Shown piece by piece: positions 12,901 through 22,319 of a DNA stretch of 64,000 bases (the first letter of the stretch is position 1; every line of letters begins with the position of its first letter). Source of the DNA: Cryptomeria japonica (lineage: Eukaryota; Streptophyta; Pinopsida; Cupressales; Cupressaceae). The stretch covers positions 112,854,433 through 112,918,432 of the forward strand of contig NC_081410.1 of NCBI RefSeq assembly GCF_030272615.1, in the 5' to 3' direction. Made by a program: the position numbers and the translations under genes. The notes beneath the pieces are model-generated. The model worked only from the letters and a program-made list of their open reading frames with translations. It ran no database searches and was not told where the DNA came from.

Positions 12901-13240
12901 TTGTAGATAGACTTGACGTCTTGATTATAGCTTTTTTCCACTGCTCTAATTAGGTCTACATTGACAAAAACGTTTGGGATGACAAGCTTTCCCAAATCCA
13001 ATCTCTATGCATTGTTCATTGGTATTGGGGCTCTACTCTTTTCGTAAGAATACACGAACAATTTCCTTCCACTAATTGGGATGTAAGGATCCCCACAAGA
13101 TGCTGCCATATCCACAAGTCTATCAGATACAATACTCATACCCTGGGCATTCTTTCCCATTTCGATGATCCAAGAAATTGAGCAATAATATCTTCATCCA
13201 GGGCCCTCTTATTATTATCTCCTTTTGAATTCTGAGCCAT
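9901..13240 (-). pseudogene. Family P: long unknown ORF, decayed, copy 1
   Basis: This is a chain of minus-strand open segments in a consistent order. It starts at an ATG at 13240 (MAQNSK...). It continues through segments with VDMAASCGDPY, RLDLGKLVIPN and FLVGFDRGS motifs, then MPRDVPDRIVF (12009-11728), KMRKFDPTYKW (11646-11359) and SSQYKALSVW (11175-10966). A Ser-rich coiled-coil-like stretch follows (11026-10520), then a C-terminal part (10395-9901) ending GCSGCD...NHFQPEA before a TAG at 9901-9903. If joined it would be roughly 1,000 codons. The breaks are mostly TAG stops plus a few frameshifts and an 84-bp duplication. I do not recognise the family. It could be a gag-like or other retroelement protein or a decayed host gene. 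The duplication breakpoint at 10877 falls inside it. Confidence 0.5.
12457..12624. repeat. 84-bp tandem duplication inside P copy 1
   Basis: An 84-base segment (28 codons, in frame) occurs twice here, with the word aaggtgttggtatatg at 12461 and 12545. It occurs once in unit 2 (around 31835). It therefore arose in unit 1 after the large duplication, or one copy was lost in unit 2. Confidence 0.85.
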
Positions 13241-13583
13241 CTTAAAAAATCAGGGTTTTAAGAAAATGCAGAAACTAGGCTTCCTAGGGAAATTGAATAA
13301 TCAAAATTTCTTTATGCAATTTAATGAATCTTTAGCCTTTAGACTACACAATTTCAACAACTAAGCCATAGAAAACCGAGAAAACCCTTTAGCAACTAGA
13401 AACAAACAAACCCTACGCAAAATCAAACCCTTGTAGTTATGAGTTACCTGCAAATTTGTAATTGGTCGCACTGCTTCAATTACCATGTACACTCACTCTT
13501 CTTAGTTCTTAGCTTTTCGATTAGTAATGTCAATGGATACGACCATTAAAACGCGAAGCAATAGCCTACAAGTTACAACTAAG

Positions 13584-13880
13584 CCGTTCTTTGTAGCTTT
13601 GAAATTGGACCGTTTGATCTTCATCGACGTTATTTTGCATGATAACATATTGTTAATATGACCCACCATATGAATATGTGATAGACTAAAGAAATACGAT
13701 TTAATGGAAAAAAAATAAAAAAAAATGTTTTTAATAAACTTTAAAAAGCCTTAGTCTGAGCTGGGGTCCACCTTGACACGTGTCTCAATTCCGGTTACTC
13801 TTTGTACAAATTTTGTTTTGTCAGAACTTAGGCCTAGGATTGGACCTAAAGGCCGGTCCCACATGACAAAGGAGATCCAT
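13584..13880. repeat. R fragment fused to hAT relic, unit 1
   Basis: The sequence matches the first ~300 bases of the window, including ctttgtagctttgaaattgg and the gacccaccatatgaatat core. At the catggcatactgg motif it passes directly into hAT coding sequence, which marks an old deletion joint shared with unit 2. Confidence 0.85.
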
Positions 13881-15806
13881 GGCTCACATGGCATACTGGT
13901 GCATTGGTATATCATATACACGTACGTGTATACATAACTCTCCACTAGTGTTAAACTTAAAAAAATTATCAGGATTTTCTAGATTTGTCATCAGATGCCA
14001 GCTAGCAAAATCTTCCTTTATAAAAGGCTCTCGTGATAGATACATATTATCAAGGGTCATTATTAACCTTCTACGTAGACTAGTATATTCTTGAATATAC
14101 AAAGTTATTTATTTAGCTACTTTCACAAGCTTTCTCATTTCATTCAAAAGGGGGAGAATACCAGTCAGTGTTAGGAGTGTCTCTACATCACTTAACCTAT
14201 GTAAATTCTCAGAATCTTTGTCTACTAACCCTTGTTCGTACATTAGTCCAATCAGGGATTTATATTAAGAGAAAAATCTTTCTGTTGGCCCTCGCAAGGA
14301 GATCCATTTGGTATCAACATCCTTAAGAAGCTGTTTCCATTGGTTATTCCCATGGAATTTTTTTGATATTTTGCAAATCATTTGGGACTTCGACAGAAGA
14401 ATGAGTATAGCTCGCAAACTAGATTTTCAACTCTAGCCACTGAATCAAATTTTCTCACAATTCTAAAAGATAAATTCAATCTGTGGGCCATGCAGTGAAT
14501 GCCAATCACGTAGGGTGAAATAGAAGTTTGTAGCTTTGCACAAAGACCATTCCTATGACCTTGAAACACTGCAGTTCCATCAGCTCCTACACATACCAAC
14601 TTTTTGGTAATTGATAAGTCATGAATACTGCCAGACTATTTTAAATATTTCTTAACTAACTCAAATGTATTTTGCACTGTGGAATTCTCCTTTATTTTAA
14701 CAACACAGAGTAAAGGAGATTGGTGGACATGATTCCTTACAGTATACACATGCATACATAACCAAGAAGCATTATCTACTGCTATAACTTCATCTAAAGA
14801 TAATGCAATAAAGTTTGACTGTTTAATTTATTTTCCTTTACATCATCTTTTTCCATATTGGAGCAAGACAACTTGCCCATTCCCATCCACTATTTTTTGA
14901 CCAATGCAATTGAGGAAATCTAGGAACATTCAAAAATCTTAATAAAATAGCAAAGTCAAGGTACTCTGACATATAGGACGACCATTTTTCAAAACATGAA
15001 AAACAACACTCAACTAAACAATTTTTGAGTTGAATTTTTTTGACATCATATGTTTGAATTGAGCCTTAATCAAACCTCGACGTTTATCATTCTTCTCCTC
15101 GCTTTGCATATGCTCTTTATACTCTTCTTCATACTTAACATGTTTACATTCTTCTTTTGTTTTCCATCTAATCATGGATCATTCTTTTCCATGTATGATT
15201 TGTTTTTCATACACTTTACTGATATGCTTCTCTATGGTGTCCAATTTTAGCTACAACTTCTTGTCCCTTTTTAGTTTCTAACAACAGATCGTACACTTGA
15301 ATTTTGTTGAAGGCTCATCTTTGTTTGGATTTGGCACTTCTTCAATGAATGGGTACCTTGACACCCAATCCAACTGAAAATTCCTTGTCATTTCCCACTC
15401 GCGGCTCGATTTTGATTTTCCTTTTCTTTTTCCCTTTTGTGTACTTTCAACAACATCATCTACACCTTTCTCAGCAACATCATCTGGGTCAATCACATCA
15501 ACGTTGCCCGCGACATTGACATCAACCTTAATTGACTTATTTTGACTATTCTGGGAATCAAATTCCATTGGAACATTAGATGCGACATTGGGACCTGTCT
15601 CAATTATCTCATTTTGATCTTTCTTGGAGGTTTCTCCTTCAACAATATTTTTTGGTGCATCTGTAACTACATATAATGTACCTCCATCTGATGGACTGCC
15701 AATATTAACATTACCAAAGTATGACCTTACTATTTCTGTGCTTTGATGGCCTTCCTTCAACACTTTAAGGACTCTTGATGTTTGACATCTCTCAAGAACT
15801 ACAAAC
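13880..15806 (-). pseudogene. hAT transposase relic, 3'-deleted, unit 1
   Basis: The fragments are collinear with the hAT relic at 3.7-6.5 kb but lack its C-terminal ~0.9 kb. The N-terminal segment (15763-15278) begins MLKEGHQST and includes a KGKRKGKSK basic stretch and the LDWVSRYPFIEE zinc-finger-like region. A charged linker and the core follow. The segment 14599-14378 carries VCVGADGTAVFQGHRNG and GIHCMAHRLNL, the clearest ZNF862/DUF4371-like hAT signature in the window. The 14102-13884 segment is the truncated C-terminal side. Stops and frameshifts are scattered throughout, so it is inactive. Confidence 0.75.
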
Positions 15807-16085
15807 TAAACCTCAAGGGAAGTTCTTCAGCCGAATTAAAACCCACATGCCAGGGCTTAAGGAATAAACCAACATGATTGTAAAAATAGGGTCCTCCTTC
15901 AAAAACCCGATTTCGATCAACCATGCTAGAAAAAACATCCATGAAATAGCTATTCACAACCATCATAATCTCCATGTCACGCTCAATGTGCCAAGAATGA
16001 AGAATCTAGGATTTTAACGTGGAAAGAGAAATACGGATCCCAAGAAATTTACAAAGCCCAATAGTCATAGTTTTTGCCTTGTTTT
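15807..16085 (-). pseudogene. LINE ORF1 DUF4283 fragment, unit 1
   Basis: The minus strand encodes a fragment with VDRNRVFE.GP.F.N..GLF, KPWHVGFNSAEELP, the typical end of a DUF4283 domain from plant LINE ORF1 or gag-like proteins. It stops abruptly where hAT homology begins, so the hAT element and a LINE scrap are joined there. It is better preserved in unit 2 (35095-35369). Confidence 0.55.
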
Positions 16086-17028
16086 TGCCGTTGAATCGCA
16101 TAACCTATGAATTTGTGAAACTTGTTCTAGATAATGATGCCATTATTGACTATAAAGATTTGTGCTCGATGACTCTTAAGCTCTAATGACCTTTAGCTGT
16201 AATACGAGGTTAAAGGAAGAGGCAAGAAGAATATGTAATGTTTACATTCAAAAGACTCTCCTAAAACAAAGAATTTATGGAGATAAGAGAAACAGAGCAG
16301 ACCAAAGCTAGAGAAGTGAAATCTTGCATGTATGAGTAAGATGAAGAAGCTTTGGAAAGAGAGAGAGAGGGCTATGGAGGAGTAAAAGGACTTTTAGTTA
16401 GGGTTAATTCCAATATTATTTTTATTCTGCGGTCAGTCCTATTGAATACAAAAAATGGAGCTATATGTTCCTAGGAAAAATAGAAGTCTCACATGTATAA
16501 CTATAAGTTCTAAGATGATCTTGAGAATAGGATGCCGCAGGCATCCCTACTAGCTTAGGGATCTTTAGATCTATGTTACAGTATGCATGGCTTTTAATTA
16601 TGAACTTTGGAAGGTAGTAAAAAAGGTAGAAAAAAATTATAGACTATCTATTTGTATGTAGTTTCTATAATTTATATTCCGAAATCTTCACCCACAATTA
16701 AATTTCTTATTGAATATAAATTTGTTTGATATGCTTTCATATCATCTAGTATGACATCTTGCATTTCCAGCCAGAGTAAATAGAATACATCCAATATTGG
16801 TAACCTGCATCCAAAATTTTCTTCAAAGCATAAATAGAGAACAACAAAGATGGTTGTCTCAATCAATGCAAAAAGTCTGTCATGAACTTTCTTTCATTCT
16901 GTGCAACAAAGGTCTCAATGGAGAAGTGATAGTTTTAAATCAACCATGCATCCACTTATAATGATACAAACATGATTGAACTAGAACCTCTAAATCAAGA
17001 AGATATTTTGGCTCCATTATCAACAAGT
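16086..17028. other. Mostly noncoding; one small conserved minus ORF
   Basis: There is no recognisable gene. A minus-strand frame at 16672-16866 (EENFGC..., EMQDVILDDMKAY, ending VGEDFGI) is kept in unit 2 (35959-36258) with few changes. It could be an exon remnant, but two recent copies do not prove coding. A short purine run lies at 16356-16380. The sequence gtgcaacaaagg at 16901 is the site where unit 2 carries the extra 8.7 kb. Confidence 0.4.
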
Positions 17029-18110
17029 TCATGTTATGTTTTCAATAGGGATAGAGGGAGAGATAGGGCTAGAAAGAGGGAGAGAGAGGAGGGAATCTAG
17101 TGAGAGAGAGAGGGGTAAGAAGATAGAGATAAGGAGGAAGATGAAAATATAAATTGAGATGGAGAGGGACATGGAGAAAAGGAGAGGGGGAGGTAAAGAG
17201 AGAGAGGAGATGGATATGCAGAAATGCAAGAGATAAATATATATAGAGAGGGAGACATAAAAAGTTGGAGATATAAATAAAAAGTGATATATAAAGATAG
17301 GTAGAGAGAGGGAGAAATATAAGGGTAGAGAGAGACAAAAAAATAATGAGATAGAAATAGATGTAGAGATGGAACAAAAAATATGGAGAAGTAGAGATGA
17401 AGATAGAGAAAGAGAAGAAAAGGGAGACAAATAGATATATAGAGATAGAGAGAGGTAGAGGAGGTGATAAAGATAGAGACAAATAGAGAGAAAAAGAAAA
17501 ATATATGAAAAGATATCTAGAGGAACAAGGAGATATAAATAGATATAAATGGCGAGATGGAGTGAAAGAGAGAGATATATAAAGAGATATAGAGAGGGGG
17601 AGAGAAACAAAGATAGAGAGATACAAATAGAGATGGAGAGGGAGAAAGAGAGAGAGGGAGAGAGAAAATGGAAGAGATGAAGATATATGGGAAGAGGAAG
17701 AGATAGATATAGTTGCATGGGAGGAGAAAGGGAGAAATATGTAGAGATAGAAAGATCAATATATGGGAGTGAGAGATGGAGAAATGGGTAAAGATAGAGA
17801 GAGGGAGGGAGAGAAAGGGAGACATATAGTTAATGGAGGAAGAGAGAGAGAGAGTGTAGGGGGAGAGGTAAGGAGGAAAAGAGGGAGAGATATAGATACA
17901 ATGGAAGAGATAGAGAGGGATAGAGAAAGAGATAGGAGAGAGATAGAGACACATAGGTAGAGAAAGATATGAAGAGGGACAAAGAGGTATATAAATAGAA
18001 AGATAATGAGGGAAGGAGAAAGAGGGAGTTAGAGGGGAAAGAGAAATAGAGACATAGAGATAAAGAGTAAGTGAGATGGAGTAAACAAGATAGAGGTAGA
18101 GTTTATGAGA
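17029..18110. repeat. GA-rich purine tract, ~1.1 kb, unit 1
   Basis: The plus strand is almost all A and G with gagag, gatagag and gggagag words and rare pyrimidines. The minus strand reads as long Ser/Leu/Ile/Tyr-rich frames (for example 17029-17718), which I reject as genes. Such tracts can adopt triplex structures and bind GAGA-type plant factors (BBR/BPC); whether this one does is unknown. Confidence 0.9.
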
Positions 18111-18829
18111 TAAATAATTAAAAAATAAATTGATTCTAACTACTTTGAATCATTATTTGTAATTCCATAAAAAGACATTAATAGTTAAAATAAATTTTAA
18201 ACTTAAATATAAATTAAATTCAAACCTATTAAAAGAATAAAAAAATCAATTCCTAATTTTATGATTTATTTAATCTAACTTATATATTTCTATTTACTTT
18301 TAATTATTATTAATCATTTCATTTAAAAAAACCTAAATAATTAAATAAAAAACCTTAATTCTAAATTAAAATGAAACCTATTAAAAAGATAAAAAATCAA
18401 TTCATAATTTTTTGATTGATTTAATTCAACTTATATATGCATAATAATAATTATTAATATTATTAAAAATTTCATATTATATATTAAAATTAACTACTTA
18501 TATTTTATATATTACAATATAACAATTATTAAAATAAATGATTAAAGAACAATAAATATTATAAAAGCAACCCGAATCCATTGTCCTTACATCATTTACT
18601 GGATCGTCGAGATAATGACCATTGAATGGAGACACAATGGCCTCTATGATAAGGGCCATTCATTGGCTTGTGCACCATTCATAAAAATCAACTCATGAAA
18701 ATCAATTAAAAGCATTAATTAAAAATAAAGAGGCTCTAAGGAATAGAAGCTAGCGATAATGAAAAGTACGTTGCTTATAACTAAGCTAGAAATCTGTGAG
18801 AAATGGGTGCGAAATCAATATACAGTAAC
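18111..18829. other. A+T-rich noncoding DNA
   Basis: Simple A+T-rich sequence (18111-18570) is followed by ordinary noncoding sequence. The counterpart in unit 2 is 46136-46920. Unit 2 keeps about 40 bases around 46640 that are missing near 18608. No genes seen. Confidence 0.7.
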
Positions 18830-20635
18830 TTAAGTTTACTGGATCCCACAGGATATTGCTAGCAGATTAGATCATGGATTTAATGACAGACATTCAATGT
18901 TTATGAATGAACCATGTACCGTCTGCAGAAAAGATGAAAAATGTAATCTGTTTTAACTATCCAGATAATTGATACGGTGATACCCAAGTCTGGAACCTTA
19001 ACAAAAACATTCAAGAACATATCTAAGGATTTTATGAAATGTTTTTAAGAGATTAACTTAAAAAAAACAGATCAGAATACCCACATATCTGTCTATATCA
19101 TGGATTTAATGACAGATATTCAATGTTTATGAATGAACCATGTATTGTCTGCAGAAAAGATGAAAAATGTAATCTGTTTTAACTATGCAGATACCCAAGT
19201 CTGGAACCTTAACAAAAACATTCAAGAACAGAATAACTTAATAAACACAGATCAGAATACCCACACCTAACATTGTATGCATGTGAAACTCAGTATTGAA
19301 GCTTCCTTTCACAGTCCACCCATTCATTCTTCTTCTACAAACTATCGTTGAGAAATCAATTCAGTGTGTGATACTGATTGAAAGTTGTATTTGGCCTCAT
19401 GGGGATACCATGGATGAGAGGGAAAGTGTATGAATCGATCCAGGAAAATGAAACAAAAAGTTTAATACTCAATCTAAATGGATTAGCGTAATAACTTTTC
19501 TCAATTTCCCTGAATCGGTTCACAGGCTTTCTCAACTCATCATGGCTTCCCAAAGGGACATATATTCGTTATATTGATGAAATAGCCTAAACCTAAGGCA
19601 GTATTTATAGTTTCATGATGACCTGTAATTCAATTGAAAGATGGAGGCATGTCAATATGTTAGAAGTTGTCATGTCACAGTGTATGTAGGTGAAGTTTCT
19701 TTTCGCTTTTGTTTGGTGGTCTGACATGTTAAGTTTGTTTTTATCTACCAAATTATGAACAGTTTGAACAGTCAGTCATTCTTGAACTACCTTCCATGTG
19801 TAGAGTGGATTGGACTTGACAAGTCGAGAGATGTAGTGCTCTTTGATGCCAATAAGGTAATCGTAGAGATCAAACTTCAGACCCATGTGGTAGATCTTCA
19901 ACTCCCTTAGAAGTCATTAGACATTAACTTAGTGAAGAAGAAGCTGCTAAGCAAGGCTTCGAAGAAGAATAGATTGGAGGGGCCTTATGGTCTGCAAATG
20001 GAAGTCAGGTACTTTGTGCACTATGCCAATTTGCCTAACTGCCTACCTTACCAGACTTTTGGCTTCTACTACAATCAAAAATGAGATTAACTTAAAAAAA
20101 ACAGATCAGAATACCCACATATCTGTCTATATCATGGATTTAATGACAGATATTCAATGTTTATGAATGAACCATGTATTGTCTGCAGAAAAGATGAAAA
20201 ATGTAATCTGTTTTAACTATGCAGATACCCAAGTCTGGAACCTTAACAAAAACATTCAAGAACAGAATAACTTAATAAACACAGATCAGAATACCCACAC
20301 CTAACATTGTATGCATGTGAAACTCAGTATTGAAGCTTCCTTTCACAGTCCACCCATTCATTCTTCTTCTTCAAGCTATCATTGAGAAATCAATTCAGTG
20401 TGTGATAGTGATTGAAAGTTGTATTTGGCCTCACGGGGATGCCATGGATGAGAGGGAAAGTGTATGAATCGATCCAGGAAAATGAAACAAAAAGTTTAAT
20501 ACTCAATCTAAATGGATTAGCGTAATAACTTTTCTCAATTTCCCTGAATCGGTTCACAGGCTTTCTCAACTCATCATGGCTTCCCAAAGGGACATATATT
20601 CGTTATATTGATGAAATAGCCTAAACCTAAGGCAG

Positions 20636-20644
20636 TATTTATAG
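20636..20644 (-). promoter_or_regulatory. Candidate minus-strand TATA box in Q
   Basis: The minus strand reads ctataaatactgcc. The same motif occurs at about 19602-19610 and 47319-47327 in the other Q copies. The Ts and As match a plant TATA consensus, and a short open frame begins about 50-90 bases downstream. Conservation is weak evidence because the copies are recent. Confidence 0.35.
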
Positions 20645-21003
20645 TTTCACGATGACCTGTAATTCAATTGAAAGATGGAGGCATGTCAATATGTTAGAAG
20701 TTGTCATGTCACAGTGTATGTAGGTGAAGTTTCTTTTCGCTTTTGTTTGGTGGTCTGACATGTTAAGTTTGTTTTTATCTACCAAATTATGAACAGTTTA
20801 AACAGTCAGTCATTCTTGAACTACCTTCCATGTGTAGACTGGATTGGACTTGACAAGTCGAGAGATCTAGTGCTCTTTGATGCCGACACTTCTAATAAGG
20901 GCATCATAGAGATCAAACTTCGGCCCCACAAAAAAATGATGGTTTATTATAGAAAGAACATAAACATGTGGTAGAGCTTCGACTCCCTCATAGATTCTCT
21001 TGG

Positions 21004-21056
21004 TTATTTTCTTTATCAAAATGTGACATATATATGTACTTTTACTCCATTTTCTT
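21004..21056. repeat. 53-bp templated insertion
   Basis: These 53 bases are identical to 21472-21524, about 470 bases downstream. They sit inside the second Q unit in a patch (about 20925-21120) that also repeats pieces such as cagacccatgtggtagatc. Neither the first Q unit nor the unit 2 Q has this patch. It looks like filler copied during break repair. Confidence 0.85.
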
Positions 21057-21313
21057 CAGACCCATGTGGTAGATCAAACTTCAGACCCATGTGGTAATCG
21101 TAGATCAAACTTCAACTCCCTTAGAGTGTCTTGGTGAGGAAGTCATTAGACATTAACTTAGTGAAGAAGAAGCTGCTAAGCAAGACTTCGAAGAAGAATA
21201 GATTGGAGGGGCCTTATGGTCTGCAAATGGAAGTCAGGTACTTTGTGCGCTATGCCAATTTGCCTAACTGCCTACCTTACCAGACTTTTGGCTTCTACTA
21301 CAATCAAAAATGA

Positions 21314-21982
21314 GATTTTTGTAAAGTTATAAAATATTATTATTATTATTATTTTTACATTTATAAAATATTATTCTAATTAAATTATATATTTCATTAG
21401 TTTACATCAAAATTTGAAAACATAAATATTACTTTTAAGTGATTAAATTTGAAAATTTGTATTTCTTTTGATTATTTTCTTTATCAAAATGTGACATATA
21501 TATGTACTTTTACTCCATTTTCTTTATGTAGTCATATAAACTATTAAGAATCTTTTCTAGTCTTATCCGTGGACTTGGACTACTTAGTGTTAGATTTATG
21601 ATTTTTCAAACCTTTAATACCAAATTCATTATTCTAAAATACAATACTTTTAAGTGGAAAATCTAGAATACACTTATATTTGGCATTCTTTCCAAACGAA
21701 GATCCTAATATAAAATGAATTATTAATGACTCTTATCTAAATTAGGTTAGTTGATCAAAGTTTAACAATGGTATATTATAGTTCCTTCTCAAAAATTGTA
21801 TTAAGACTTCAAATTTTAAACCAATCATAATATAGGAAAAATATTTCTACAATTTTTAAATTAAAAAATATATATTTTCACCCTACAAAATCAAAAATAT
21901 TTTAAAAAGAAAAGAACAATGACTTTCAATTGATCTACAATAGTTTTGCTTGCTAATAATAAATACAACATGATTAGTAAAA
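21314..21982. repeat. A+T-rich repeat T, unit 1
   Basis: Noncoding A+T-rich sequence with a (att)n run near 21340. It matches 47827-48497 almost base for base. A diverged third copy is split by LINE-A (about 36440-36508 and 44463-44650). The segment agtttaacaatggtatat at 21774 corresponds to the LINE-A target site. Confidence 0.75.
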
Positions 21983-22112
21983 CTTGAGTTGGCCTAGTGG
22001 TGGAGAACTTGTGCTCTTGAAATAGAGCTCACAAGTTCAAATCCCACAAAAGGGGTAGGCTATGTACACTTTATCGACTTCAGCCTATAACAAAAAAAAA
22101 AACAACAACAAC
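21983..22112 (+). mobile_element. tRNA-derived SINE-like element, unit 1
   Basis: A box tggcctagtgg (21990-22000) and B box gttcaaatc (22035-22043) are 34 bases apart, as expected for an RNA polymerase III promoter. They are followed by a short body and an A-rich tail (22090-22112). The flanks carry caacatgatt and caacataatt, a possible imperfect target duplication. No full tRNA cloverleaf is evident, so this is a tRNA-derived SINE and not a tRNA gene. Confidence 0.6.
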
Positions 22113-22319
22113 ATAATTGAAAAATAATTCCTTTGAACCTTTAAAGATATATACAATTAAAACAAAAATCACACCATGCAGGAGGAGGGCTTGAAGCCAA
22201 TATGGACACGTGCCTTTGTGGGTGGATATGGCTACCTGACATCATGTTTCTTTTGGTCTTCCTTTCCATGGTTCTCATGTGGGGAATGAGGGTTTTCCTT
22301 GGGTAAAAAATTTCAGGTG

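Larger units (their letters stand above)
18830..21313. repeat. Q repeat: partial unit plus two tandem units
   Basis: A ~1034-bp unit starts at gattaacttaaaaaaaacag at 19051 and again at 20085. An upstream partial piece (18870-19050) repeats the catggatttaatgaca segment about 227 bases earlier. Unit 2 has a single Q (46921-47826). Each Q has a minus-strand TATA motif followed by a short open frame (GSHDELRKPVNRF...), and a plus-strand region with LNSQSFLNYLPCVDW and LPNCLPYQTFGFYYNQ that looks coding-like. The latter vaguely recalls plant P450 sequence, but I cannot support that. Probably a decayed gene fragment with its promoter. Confidence 0.75.

Noticed and set aside
19741-20080. Cytochrome P450 exon in Q
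   Set aside because: Only a loose resemblance of NYLPCVDWIGLD to a P450 region. The heme-binding motif and other P450 motifs are absent.
21983-22055. Functional tRNA gene
   Set aside because: A and B boxes are present, but no complete acceptor stem or anticodon arm could be folded by eye, and an A-rich tail follows, which favours a SINE.
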